Below are positions 8,501 to 16,343 of a stretch of 64,000 nucleotides of DNA, in pieces (the first letter of the stretch is position 1; the number at the start of each line of letters is the position of its first letter). Below the pieces are notes generated by a model. It ran no database searches. It saw only the letters and a program-made list of their open reading frames with translations, and was not told the DNA's origin. The position numbers and the translations under genes are program-made. Source of the DNA: Cupriavidus cauae. Its GTDB lineage: Bacteria > Pseudomonadota > Gammaproteobacteria > Burkholderiales > Burkholderiaceae. The stretch covers positions 62,001 through 126,000 of the forward strand of contig NZ_VWRN01000017.1 in assembly GCF_008632125.1 (NCBI RefSeq). The letters are read 5' to 3'.

Positions 8501-8605
8501 CTTAGGCTGGGCGGACAAGGTCCTGCGGAGGTTTATTCATCGGGGTTTACCTTGGTTCGGTGGTGGCCGTGCGTGGGGAAGCGAAGGCAGCGCGGGCAGC
8601 CGGCG

Positions 8606-9556
8606 TCAGGCCGCGGTCGTGGCGCCGGTTTGCGCGGCGGCCTGCAGGCGCCGCCAGGCCAGGCCGGCCAGCGCCACATCCTCCAGGCCGACGCCGACGG
8701 ACTTGTAGATGACGATGTCGTCCTCGCCCCGCCGCGGCTGCGCGCGGCCCAGCACGACGTCGGCCAGCTCGATCAGCTTCGATTCGGGCAGCACGCCCTG
8801 CCCCGCCATTACGATGTCGCCGGCTTCGCGCGTGGACTGCGGCTTCCACTCGACGACCACCGCCGAGGCGCGCGACAGCGCCACGTCGTCCAGTTCGCGC
8901 GTATGCGGCAGGCTGGAACCGATGGCCGCCACGAAGGCCCCGGGCTTGATCGCCTCGCCGGAAAACAGCGGCGTGGTCGAGCGCGAGGCCGTCACGACGA
9001 TGTCGGCCTCGCGAACAGCGGCCTCGGCCTCGGTCGCGCTCACCTGGATCACCGGGATGCCGCAGCTCTGGCTCAGGCGCCCGGCCATATCGGCCGGCGC
9101 ATACGGATCGCACAGCAGGATGCGCTCAAGCGGCAGCGCGGCGCTCAGCTGCCTCGCGTGGGCCGTGCCCTGCGTGCCGGCACCGAACAGCGCCAGCGTG
9201 CGCGCGTCGGGCCGCGCCAGATGGCGCGCCGCGACCACCGTGCAGGCGGCGGTGCGCAACCGCGTGATAGCCCCCGCATCGAACGAGGCCAGCGGCCGCC
9301 CGTCCTCGGTCGAGAACAGCAGGATCACGAAGGAAAACTGCCCCTCGATGGTGGTGTAGACCTTGGCGCCGGCCACGCCCTGCTCCGGGATCACCGCGCC
9401 CAGCGTCGACAGCTTGACGCCGCCGGCCTCGGTGCGGATGCGCTGCTGCATGGCGGCGCTGCCCTGCCCGAAGCTGCGGAACGCTTCGAGCATGATGCGT
9501 TGCACGTCCTCCGGTGCGACGTGGCAATCGACCATTTCGTCTGTGATGTGCTGCAT
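8606..9556 (-). CDS. ornithine cyclodeaminase / mu-crystallin family protein (ketimine reductase-like)
   Basis: A 316-aa NAD(P)-binding protein of the OCD/mu-crystallin family. The Rossmann segment LALFGAGTQGTAHARQL (about residue 125 onward), the VVTASRSTTPLF loop and the C-terminal VGVGLEDVALAGLAW motif are characteristic. Family activities include ornithine cyclodeamination, alanine dehydrogenase, and reduction of cyclic imines (1-piperideine- or 1-pyrroline-2-carboxylate). The activity here cannot be told from sequence, but it implies a nitrogen-containing intermediate. Start ATG at 9556 has AGGAGA. It is downstream of tauE-like 9706-10503 in the same direction, separated by a hexanucleotide repeat. 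It has no GTATAC box of its own, so it is probably transcribed from the 10.6-kb promoter. Confidence 0.88.
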   Translation of the reverse strand: MQHITDEMVDCHVAPEDVQRIMLEAFRSFGQGSAAMQQRIRTEAGGVKLSTLGAVIPEQGVAGAKVYTTIEGQFSFVILLFSTEDGRPLASFDAGAITRLRTAACTVVAARHLARPDARTLALFGAGTQGTAHARQLSAALPLERILLCDPYAPADMAGRLSQSCGIPVIQVSATEAEAAVREADIVVTASRSTTPLFSGEAIKPGAFVAAIGSSLPHTRELDDVALSRASAVVVEWKPQSTREAGDIVMAGQGVLPESKLIELADVVLGRAQPRRGEDDIVIYKSVGVGLEDVALAGLAWRRLQAAAQTGATTAA

Positions 9557-9596
9557 CGGGTCTCCTGCGATGGTGGATGGATGAAGTTGGAATGAA

Positions 9597-9694
9597 GTCG
9601 GAGTCGGAATCGAAGTCGGAGTCGGAGTCGGAGTCGGAGTCGGAGTCGGAGTCGGAGTCGGAGTCGGAGTCGGAGTCGGAGTCGGAGTCGGAGC
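9597..9694. repeat. GTCGGA hexanucleotide repeat (about 16 copies)
   Basis: At least 13 perfect copies of gtcgga (9615-9692) preceded by three imperfect ones. It lies in the 149-bp gap between the TauE-like stop and the start of the ornithine-cyclodeaminase-like gene, 40 bp upstream of that start. Confidence 0.97.
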
Positions 9695-9705
9695 GGTCCC
9701 GCGGC

Positions 9706-10503
9706 TCAACCCTGCAGCGCCAGCCGCACCAGCACGGCGATCGCGCCGGCCGCGCACAACGCCAGCAGCAGCCGGCGCACGGCGACGGCCGAGACACGCG
9801 CCTTCAGTCGGCTGGATACTGCAAAGCCGGCGAGCAGGAACGGCGCAAGCAGCGCGCTCAGCGTCAGGTCCACGATGCCGAAGCGCCCCGCGCCCGCCAG
9901 CATCGCCAGCGACAACACGGCGCCGCCACCGAGGATGCAGCCCACGGTGGCGCGCATTGCGGCCGGACTCATGTGCTGCATCACGATGGCAAAGGGCGGC
10001 GCGCCAGCCGACGTCAACGTCGCCATGAAGCCCGACGCGGTGCCGGCGATGGCGAGATTGCCGGCAGAGGGCCGCACGCGCCAGCCAAGGGCGCTGAGCA
10101 CGACCGCCACCAGGATCGACAGCGAGAACACCACCGCCAGCCACTGCGGCCGCAGCCACGCAATGGCCAGCACGCCGATCAGCCCGCCGATCGTGCGGCC
10201 GAGCAGCGCCGTTCCCGTCAGCCGCCAGGCGATCGCCTCGCGCTCGCGCAGCGCGGCCAGCAGCGACAGGCAACCACCCATCGTCAGCAGCGGCCCCGGC
10301 ACCAGTTGCGGAAAGAACATCGCGGCCAGCGGCGCCGCCAGCATCGCGAAGCCGATGCCGCCGACGCCCTGCAGGCAGGCACCGGCAAAGATCGTCACGC
10401 CCATCCAGCCGTACTCGGACAACGGCACGGCCGGCAGCAACGACGTGGCCGGCGACAGCGTCGGCAACAGACTCGCAATCAGCGCGGGCAACGTGGTGGT
10501 CAT
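9706..10503 (-). CDS. TauE/SafE family membrane permease
   Basis: A 265-aa integral membrane protein with about eight hydrophobic segments and the TauE/SafE (DUF81) hallmarks: FAGACLQGVGGIGFAMLAAP near the N-terminus and TLTSAGAPPFAIVM in the middle. Family members export sulfite, sulfoacetate or other small anions. The start is taken at the ATG at 10503. A GTG at 10563 would add 20 charged residues before the first helix and seems less likely. Its promoter region carries an operator-like site (10593-10607). Placement in the regulon suggests efflux or uptake of a small acid made in the pathway. A sulfonate substrate is one possibility but nothing else in the locus proves it. Confidence 0.87.
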   Translation of the reverse strand: MTTTLPALIASLLPTLSPATSLLPAVPLSEYGWMGVTIFAGACLQGVGGIGFAMLAAPLAAMFFPQLVPGPLLTMGGCLSLLAALREREAIAWRLTGTALLGRTIGGLIGVLAIAWLRPQWLAVVFSLSILVAVVLSALGWRVRPSAGNLAIAGTASGFMATLTSAGAPPFAIVMQHMSPAAMRATVGCILGGGAVLSLAMLAGAGRFGIVDLTLSALLAPFLLAGFAVSSRLKARVSAVAVRRLLLALCAAGAIAVLVRLALQG

Positions 10504-10592
10504 GACGAAGCGGCGGTTGGAACAGGACAGGCGGCCGCGATGCGGGCGTCGCGTGGGCTGCACAGCGGTGGAATACCTGAGCAGCGCATGTT

Positions 10593-10607
10593 GGTATACA
10601 GTCTACA
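10593..10607. promoter_or_regulatory. putative FCD-GntR operator, tauE-like promoter
   Basis: GGTATACAGTCTACA: GGTATA, cag, TCTACA, matching the half-sites and 3-bp spacing of the 8486-8500 palindrome. It is 90 bp upstream of the TauE-like start. Confidence 0.6.
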
Positions 10608-10728
10608 TACCGGCGCAGGCAAAACGCAACCCGGTTCGCCGCGCGCCGCACCGCAACGGTGTTCCCTTGTCCGCATCTTTCCCAGTTCTGGTGCGGCTTC
10701 CCGGCGCCGCACCCCACTCCGGTATCAG

Positions 10729-10784
10729 CGTATATCCGTATACGATTTCGCTTGGCGACACCGCCATACGGAATATAGTATACC
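10729..10784. promoter_or_regulatory. two putative FCD-GntR operators, transporter-ferredoxin operon
   Basis: CGTATATCCGTATACG (10729-10744, perfect palindrome around a 4-bp centre) and GGAATATAGTATACC (10770-10784; reverse complement GGTATACTATATTCC). They are 41 bp apart by start and upstream of the gene at 10849. Spacing near four helical turns would allow cooperative binding. Confidence 0.6.
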
Positions 10785-10848
10785 GTTCAGACCCCCACCC
10801 GAAGGACGGTCGAGCTACACGAACCACCTCTCGCCCCACGGAGCTTTC

Positions 10849-12387
10849 ATGCAACACGAAGTCGTGATCGGTGCCGCGCACTGGATATATCTCATGGGGG
10901 TCGCGGTCATCGTGCTGACGATGATCCTGCGCGCCAATGTCGTCGTGCCCTCCATCGTGGGGACCGCGCTGGTCGTGTTCGCGCTGACCGGCAGCCCGGT
11001 GTCCGCGCTGGCGGGCGTGTTCTCGGCGAGCCTGGTGGCCGCCAAGGAGCTGTTCAATATCTTCCTGGTCATCGCCTTCATGACCGCGCTGCTCAATGCG
11101 CTGAAGACGCTGCGCTCGGATATCCGCATGGTCGAGCCCTTCCGCGTGGTGATGAAGAACGGGCACAGCGCCTTCTTCATCCTCGCCGGCGTGACCTATG
11201 TGATCTCGCTGTTCTTCTGGCCGACGCCCGCGGTGCCGCTGGTGTCCGCCATCCTGCTGCCGGCGGCGATCGCGGCCGGGCTGCCGCCGCTGGCGGGCGC
11301 GATGGCGATCGCGATCGCCGGCCAGGGCATGGCGCTGTCCTCCGACTATGTGATCGGCGTCGCCCCCGGCATCAGCGCCAAGGCGGCCGGCGCCGCGGTC
11401 AGCGCCGCCGTGGTCGCGGACCGCGCGCTGACCCTGTCGATCATCACCGGCGCGATCGCGCTGTGCCTGGCCTATCTGTCGATGCGCAAGCACATCGTTC
11501 CCGCCAGCGGCACGCTGCTGGACCGCTGGCAACAGCGCGCCAGCGGCACGACGCTGGGCGTCGATGGCGGCGGCACCTTCGACAAGGCGGAGATCGCCCG
11601 CGCCACCGCGCATGAAGAGCCGCTGGCCACCGAATCCAATATCGAGGCCAGCCTGTCGATGGTCGAGCGCAAGCGGATCAAATGGTCGAAGTGCTTCGCC
11701 ATCGTGACGCCGATCGCCTTCCTCGCCGTGGTCACCGTGATGGTGCTGCCCAAGCTGGGCACCGGCGTGCAGGACCTGAAGGGCGGCGAGGCCGCTGCCC
11801 TGGTCGGCGGCGTGGCCGCGGTGCTGATGATGCTGGCCACGCTGGCCGCCGAAGGCCCGCGCCGGATGCTGGACGTCTGCCCCGAGCACATCACGGACGG
11901 CTTCGTATTCGCCTTCAAGGCGATGGGATCGGTGCTGCCAATCGCGGGCTTCTTCTTCGTCGGCGCCGGCGAGACCGCGGCGCACATCCTCGGCCTGCCG
12001 CCGGGCAAGGCGCCCAGCCTGCTGTTCGAGCTGATCCAGTCGTACCAGCACCTGATTCCCGACAACCACATGCTCGTCGCGTTCGGTGTGCTGCTGGTCG
12101 GCATGATCACCGGCATCGACGGCTCCGGCTTCGCGGGCCTGCCGCTGACCGGCACGCTGGCCGGCGCGCTGGGCCCGGTGGTGGGCTTCGATCCGGCCAC
12201 GCTGGCGGCGGTCGGCCAGATGGGTGCGGTCTGGACCGGCGGCGGCACGCTGATCGCCTGGTCCTCGCTGATCGCGGTGGCCGGCTTCGCCCGGGTGCCG
12301 GTGCTCGACGCGGTGCGGGCGCTGCTGATCCCGGTGGTGATCGGGCTGGCGTGCTCGACCGTGGCGGCGATGCTGCTGTGGTCCTGA
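10849..12387 (+). CDS. multipass membrane transporter, probable organic anion/ion symporter
   Basis: A 512-aa inner-membrane protein with about 12 hydrophobic segments. A hydrophilic loop of about 60 residues (about 220-285, LDRWQQRASG to KRIKWSK) divides it into two halves. Repeated Gly/Pro-rich re-entrant-like stretches (FWPTPAVPLVSAILLPAAIAAG; ITGIDGSGFAGLPLTGTL) resemble ion-coupled carriers of the DcuC/GntP/NhaC kind, but I cannot place it in one family. The start has a GGAG six bases upstream. The promoter carries two operator-like sites. It is the first gene of an operon with two ferredoxins and a small unknown protein, and divergent from tauE. It probably imports the substrate of the locus. 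Confidence 0.8.
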   Translation: MQHEVVIGAAHWIYLMGVAVIVLTMILRANVVVPSIVGTALVVFALTGSPVSALAGVFSASLVAAKELFNIFLVIAFMTALLNALKTLRSDIRMVEPFRVVMKNGHSAFFILAGVTYVISLFFWPTPAVPLVSAILLPAAIAAGLPPLAGAMAIAIAGQGMALSSDYVIGVAPGISAKAAGAAVSAAVVADRALTLSIITGAIALCLAYLSMRKHIVPASGTLLDRWQQRASGTTLGVDGGGTFDKAEIARATAHEEPLATESNIEASLSMVERKRIKWSKCFAIVTPIAFLAVVTVMVLPKLGTGVQDLKGGEAAALVGGVAAVLMMLATLAAEGPRRMLDVCPEHITDGFVFAFKAMGSVLPIAGFFFVGAGETAAHILGLPPGKAPSLLFELIQSYQHLIPDNHMLVAFGVLLVGMITGIDGSGFAGLPLTGTLAGALGPVVGFDPATLAAVGQMGAVWTGGGTLIAWSSLIAVAGFARVPVLDAVRALLIPVVIGLACSTVAAMLLWS

Positions 12388-12498
12388 CCTGGCCGCCGCC
12401 ATGCCCTGCCATCGGCGAGCCGTCTGTGGACGGGCATCCGTGGATAGCGGCATTCGTAGATTGACAGACACGTAGACAGCAACAAGCAGGACAACATC

Positions 12499-12867
12499 AT
12501 GCCCAAGGTTCTTCTTCACCGGCACGGCCAGCTCCACAGCGACGAGGTCGCGCCCCGCACCAACCTCGTCGTGCGCGCCGGGATCCGGCAGTTTCCCTAT
12601 CCGAACCTGCGCTACGAGTGCGGCATGGGCAAGTGCTCGAAATGCGCCTGCCGCGTGCTGGCGGGCGCAGAGCACCTGCCGCCGCCGAACTGGAAAGAGA
12701 AAAAGCAGCTGGGCGAGCGGCTCGAACAGGGCTACCGGCTGATCTGCCAGCTCTGGATCGAGCACGACATCGAGCTGGCGCAGGACGAACTGTCGCCGGC
12801 CGAGGAATCCGCGGCCGCCGCGGGCCGCGTGCCGGCCGGCGCCAAGGCCTGCTCGTCGCCGACCTGA
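12499..12867 (+). CDS. [2Fe-2S] ferredoxin
   Basis: A 122-aa plant-type ferredoxin. The cluster ligands are in CGMGKCSKC (about residues 41-49), with a fourth Cys in YRLICQLWI. It has a longer C-terminal Ala/Glu-rich tail than stand-alone ferredoxins. As a small soluble electron carrier it likely passes electrons between the reductase at 4521-5522 and the diiron enzyme at 7690-8421. It is preceded by AGGA and lies 112 bp after the transporter in the same operon. Confidence 0.9.
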   Translation: MPKVLLHRHGQLHSDEVAPRTNLVVRAGIRQFPYPNLRYECGMGKCSKCACRVLAGAEHLPPPNWKEKKQLGERLEQGYRLICQLWIEHDIELAQDELSPAEESAAAAGRVPAGAKACSSPT

Positions 12868-12892
12868 TGGCGCTGTTCCCGACTTCGACGCC

Positions 12893-13186
12893 ATGTACAT
12901 CATCCTGACCAGCCGCCCCGGCCAGTTCCGCACGGAGCCCGTCGACGGCATCACGCCGGTGGAACGCTACGAGTACCGCTTCTACGGCAAACCCACCGTG
13001 CGCTTCGTCATCGCCCAGCTCGACCGCGAGACCAAGGTCCGCGTGGTCGAGGAAACGCCGCCCGGCATCGTCAACCATGTCCCGACCAAGTTCCTGGACA
13101 AGTACGCCACCGTCGAAGCGGCGCGCGAGGAACTGCGCCGGCTCGCCTCGTTCGGCAGCATGGAGCTGGCGCTGGTCGCCATTTGA
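12893..13186 (+). CDS. conserved small protein of unknown function between two ferredoxin genes
   Basis: A 97-aa soluble protein starting MYIILTSRPGQFRTEP, with mixed beta/alpha character and no Cys or membrane segments. It contains YEYRFYGKPTVRFVIAQL and a C-terminal helix rich in Glu/Arg (ATVEAAREELRRL). I recognise no family. It is sandwiched between two ferredoxin genes, 25 bp after the first and 69 bp before the second. That position suggests an assembly or partner role for the redox chain, but no motif demonstrates it. The start lacks a strong ribosome site, so translation may depend on the preceding gene. Confidence 0.7.
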   Translation: MYIILTSRPGQFRTEPVDGITPVERYEYRFYGKPTVRFVIAQLDRETKVRVVEETPPGIVNHVPTKFLDKYATVEAAREELRRLASFGSMELALVAI

Positions 13187-13255
13187 ATTGCATTCGAATC
13201 GCCGGTCGCCATTCGAATCCTGAACACGCCCGATACCTGATAGCAGCGCATTGCC

Positions 13256-13672
13256 ATGATCCAGATCACCTTCGTCAGCAACAACGGCAAGACCGCCACC
13301 GCCCCGCCCAACAGCAACCTGCTGCGCGTCTCGCTGCGCGAACAGGGCGGCATTCCGTTCAAGTGCGGCGGCGGCCTTTGCGGGACCTGCAAATGCCACA
13401 TCGACAGCGGCCTCGAACACACCGACGAGGTCAAGGCCAAGGAGAAGAAGCTGCTGACCGAGCAGGAACTGGCCAGCGGCCACCGGCTTGCCTGCCAGAC
13501 CTTCGTCAACGGCGACATCAGCGTGTCGTGGCAGCCGCGCGCCACCGCGGCGGCGGGCCGGCCTGCGCCGAATCCGGCCTCTTCCGCTGCTGCGACCGCT
13601 CGCACTGCTCCTGCGCCCGCCGCCGCTTCCGCTTCCGGGGACACGAAAGAACCGGAAAGCAGCGCGGGCTGA
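13256..13672 (+). CDS. [2Fe-2S] ferredoxin with Ala/Pro-rich tail
   Basis: A 138-aa plant-type ferredoxin. CGGGLCGTCKC gives the first three ligands (about residues 37-45), and HRLACQTF supplies the fourth. The fold ends near residue 97. The last ~40 residues are Ala/Pro/Thr/Ser-rich and look disordered. It is the final gene of the transporter-ferredoxin operon and is followed by a strong terminator. Two different ferredoxins in one operon suggest either two oxygenase steps or different partners. Length without the tail is typical. Confidence 0.9.
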   Translation: MIQITFVSNNGKTATAPPNSNLLRVSLREQGGIPFKCGGGLCGTCKCHIDSGLEHTDEVKAKEKKLLTEQELASGHRLACQTFVNGDISVSWQPRATAAAGRPAPNPASSAAATARTAPAPAAASASGDTKEPESSAG

Positions 13673-13683
13673 GCCGCGACGCA

Positions 13684-13748
13684 AAAAAACCGGCCCGGTA
13701 TCGGTCCCGCAGCGCGTGGCTGCGAGGCCGATACCGGGCCGGTTTTCT
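13684..13748 (+). terminator. Rho-independent terminator of the ferredoxin operon
   Basis: A 19-bp perfect stem (aaaaccggcccggtatcgg paired with its complement ending ccggtttt) around a 23-bp loop, followed by TTTT. A and T tracts at the two ends make it a likely bidirectional terminator, also serving the minus-strand gene at 13913-14098. Confidence 0.9.
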
Positions 13749-13912
13749 ATTGGCTGACCTTGGCGGCTGGCTAACTGCGGGCTAGCTCCGGGCTAGCTCC
13801 GGGCGAGCTGCGGGCTCGCCAGAGGTGGCCGCGGGTTGACCAGAGGCCAACCGCGGACGGACCGCCGCGCGACGGCGGGGGACCGTCGCGATGCAGGGGT
13901 CGAGCCGGCTGC

Positions 13913-14098
13913 TTAGCCGTTCGCGAAGACGATCTTGGCCTTGCGTGCGTCCGACTGCAGGCGAGCCAGCACGCCTTGCACGGCGGCGATGGCACGCTTG
14001 ACGTCGTAGGCGAAGCCCAGGCGCGGAGCGTCGAGTTCACGCTCGATCAGGTCGCGTTCGAGTTGGTCGGTCAGCTTGATATCGGATTGGGTGTTCAT
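13913..14098 (-). CDS. small protein of unknown function
   Basis: A 61-aa ORF, MNTQSDIKLTDQLERDLI through VLARLQSDARKAKIVFANG, predicted as two or three amphipathic helices. A strong AAGGAAGG ribosome site stands eight bases before the ATG and coding bias is good, so it is likely real. No family is recognised. It is a single-gene unit facing the terminator at 13684-13748. The 14099-14371 gap contains an AT-rich stretch that probably holds promoters for this gene and the aldolase gene. Confidence 0.65.
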   Translation of the reverse strand: MNTQSDIKLTDQLERDLIERELDAPRLGFAYDVKRAIAAVQGVLARLQSDARKAKIVFANG

Positions 14099-14371
14099 GG
14101 CGTCCTTCCTTTCAGGGATAACCCTTATGGGGTTTTCCCGAATTGTAGGCAAAGGATTGACGCATTGCAACATTAGGTAGAAATGCGTATGCCGGAAAGC
14201 AACACCTAAAGCGAGAGCGGGAAGGTCACATCGGGCCGACAGGGCCCAATTTGTGCTGGAAGCAACATATTTCGCGATATCCGGCCCTCGATGCCGGCTC
14301 CGTAGAGGTACGAATGAGTATCCGCGCGCCAGCCATGGAATGATTGCGAAAACGTCATCACCGGAGACAGC

Positions 14372-15196
14372 ATGCTGCCCATCAATCATTTCAAGAAGGC
14401 GCTGCGCGCCGGCCAGTCCCAGATCGGCGTCTGGTCCACCATTCCGTCGCCCTTCGTTTCCGAGCTGATCGGCGGCGCCGGTTACGACTGGGTGCTGTTG
14501 GACACCGAGCACACGCCCACCGACGTGCCGCTGATGCTGAGCCAGCTGCAGGCGGTCGCCGCCGCGCAGCCCGCGCCGGGATCGCCGCCGACCCATGCGG
14601 TCGTGCGGCCGGCATGGAACGACCCCGTGCTGATCAAGCGTTACCTCGACATCGGCGCGCAGACGCTGCTGCTGCCCTTCGTGCAGAACGCGCAGGAGGC
14701 CGAGGCGGCGGTACGGGCGATCCGCTATGCGCCCGAGGGCATTCGCGGCATGGGCGGCTCGACTCGCGCCTCGAACTTCGGCCGCACCACCGACTATGCG
14801 GCCCGCGCGGCGGAGGAGCTGTGCCTGCTGGTGCAGGTGGAAACCGCCGAGGCGCTGGCCCAGATCGAGGCCATCGCCGCAATCGACGGCATTGACGGCA
14901 TCTTCATCGGCCCGGCGGATCTGTCTGCGAGCCTGGGCTACCCGGGCCAGGCGCGCCACCCCGCTGTCAACCAGGCGATCGACGACGCCATCCGCCGCAT
15001 TCGGGCCTGCGGCAAGGCTCCGGGCATTCTGATGGTCGACGAGGCCCGCGCGCGCCAATGCCTCGATCTGGGCGCGCAGTTCGTCGCGGTGGCGCTCGAT
15101 ACGGTGCTGCTGCGCGACGGCCTGGACGGCACCGCCGCGCGCTTCCGGGCGCCGGGCCAAGTGCCAGCGAGCCCGGCATCCACTAGCGGCTATTGA
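14372..15196 (+). CDS. HpcH/HpaI-family aldolase (2-oxo-3-deoxy acid type)
   Basis: A 274-aa class II (divalent-metal) aldolase of the HpaI/GarL family, which splits 4-hydroxy-2-oxo acids into pyruvate plus an aldehyde. Visible motifs: IGVWSTIPSPFVSELIGGAGYDWVLLD at the N-terminus, HTPTDV (catalytic His), a VRPAWND arginine, the metal-binding Glu in LVQVETAEAL and Asp in IGPADLSASLGYPG. Length matches the family. It stands alone on the plus strand and its link to the upstream catabolic locus is uncertain. The C-terminal ~15 residues (ASPASTSGY) are not part of the usual fold. Confidence 0.92.
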   Translation: MLPINHFKKALRAGQSQIGVWSTIPSPFVSELIGGAGYDWVLLDTEHTPTDVPLMLSQLQAVAAAQPAPGSPPTHAVVRPAWNDPVLIKRYLDIGAQTLLLPFVQNAQEAEAAVRAIRYAPEGIRGMGGSTRASNFGRTTDYAARAAEELCLLVQVETAEALAQIEAIAAIDGIDGIFIGPADLSASLGYPGQARHPAVNQAIDDAIRRIRACGKAPGILMVDEARARQCLDLGAQFVAVALDTVLLRDGLDGTAARFRAPGQVPASPASTSGY

Positions 15197-15272
15197 GGGG
15201 CAGCCGCTCCATCCTGGGACGGTATCCGCCAGCCGGCCAATCGACGAATCGGGGAATCGACGCGCGCCGGCT

Positions 15273-15980
15273 TCAGTGCCTGTCGGCTGGCCCCCGGCCG
15301 TCGAGCTTGTCCTGCGCGCGCGCCGCCCTGACGCGGCGGCGCCGGATCAGGCGCGTTCGCAGCGCCCACACCCACGACACGCCGAAATAGAACAACACGC
15401 TGGTCACGCTCGCCATCAGTGCGAGACCGAGCAGCAGCGGTTTGCCGACGCCCAGCAGGCGGCGACGCGTCTGCGTCCACCAGCTCTCCTCTTCCACCTG
15501 GGCGGGCTGCGCGGCCGGGTCGGCGCCACCCGGAACGAGATTGACGATCGCCCCCGGTTCCGCGACAGCCGCCAGCGTCTCCGGCGCCGGCGGCTCGCCG
15601 CTTTCTCCCAGCACCGCGCTGCCCAACCGCCAGGCGGCGTAATAGATCGGGCCGAAGGTCAACGGATTGCTGACGAAGGTGCTGGCCACCGCGGCCGGCA
15701 CATTGGCGCGCAGGGCCACGGCCACGCCGGCACTCATCGGAATTTGCGCGATGGGCAGCAGCAGGCCGAAAAACAGCCCCAGCGCCACGCCCAATGCGAT
15801 ACCGCGGCGGCTGACATGCCATAGGCGGGGGTGCTGCAGGATCGGTCCCATCCAGCGCAGCCATCGATGCTGTTGCAGCCGTTCGGGATCGGGAAGGAAT
15901 CGGCGGAAATGGCGGAACGGCGAGGGACTGCGCGGATGAGGGGAGGAGGCGGATCGGCGGCGGTTGCGAAGCGGAGGCAT
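15273..15980 (-). CDS. DUF2062 membrane protein
   Basis: A 235-aa protein with the DUF2062 pattern: a basic N-terminus, then HPRLWHVSRRGIALGVALGLFFGLLLPIAQIP, NPLTFGPIYYAAWRLG, and a last membrane segment near the C-terminus. Function of the family is unknown, though it is common in Proteobacteria. The start is uncertain. The ATG at 15980 (MPPLRNRRR) has no strong ribosome site, and in-frame upstream starts up to 16052 exist. The C-terminus is very Arg-rich. Confidence 0.8.
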   Translation of the reverse strand: MPPLRNRRRSASSPHPRSPSPFRHFRRFLPDPERLQQHRWLRWMGPILQHPRLWHVSRRGIALGVALGLFFGLLLPIAQIPMSAGVAVALRANVPAAVASTFVSNPLTFGPIYYAAWRLGSAVLGESGEPPAPETLAAVAEPGAIVNLVPGGADPAAQPAQVEEESWWTQTRRRLLGVGKPLLLGLALMASVTSVLFYFGVSWVWALRTRLIRRRRVRAARAQDKLDGRGPADRH

Positions 15981-16102
15981 GGGTAAGGAGGGACGGCTGG
16001 GGACGGCTGACCACCGTGCAAGCATACCCCCGCGGCGCGTCTCCGATGCCATCTGGCGCGAATTCTCCGGCGGAGCGCGGGGAATGTACCGGAAATTGTC
16101 CC

Positions 16103-16182
16103 CTTCTCGCCTTCTCGCCTTCTCGCCTTCTCGCCCTCTCGCCCTCTCGCCCTCTCGCCCTCTCGCCTTCTCGCCTTCTCCC
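16103..16182. repeat. 8-bp tandem repeat (10 copies)
   Basis: Ten copies of cttctcgc or cctctcgc in the gap between the DUF2062 gene and the TonB receptor. This gap (15981-16343) holds the repeat, the Fur box and promoter only. Confidence 0.95.
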
Positions 16183-16294
16183 TCGCCGCATCTTTCCGCC
16201 CGTCTTTGGGCACGTTACTCAAGCAGCACTCCACCTGGAACACCGTTGGCGGCACCCCACGAACGGGTGATTAGGCAGTTGACCACATATGACG

Positions 16295-16314
16295 AAATGA
16301 TAATAATTCGCATT
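16295..16314 (+). promoter_or_regulatory. Fur box of the siderophore receptor
   Basis: aaatgataataattcgcatt, close to the 19-bp GATAATGATAATCATTATC consensus, 30 bp before the receptor start. Iron-repressed expression is expected. Confidence 0.8.
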
Positions 16315-16343
16315 CCCTTAAAAATATTACAGTTCATTACAAA

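Noticed and set aside
9577..9700. Plus-strand ORF encoding a Ser-Glu repeat protein
   Set aside because: It is the translation of the hexanucleotide repeat between two minus-strand genes. No start signal or homology supports it.
8606..10717. Single 703-aa minus-strand fusion of TauE region and OCD protein
   Set aside because: The upper part is out of frame with the real TauE gene. The OCD gene has its own ATG and ribosome site at 9556.
16103..16182. CRISPR array
   Set aside because: Direct repeats of 8 bp without spacers. The same holds for the other arrays; none has 25-35 bp repeats with unique spacers.
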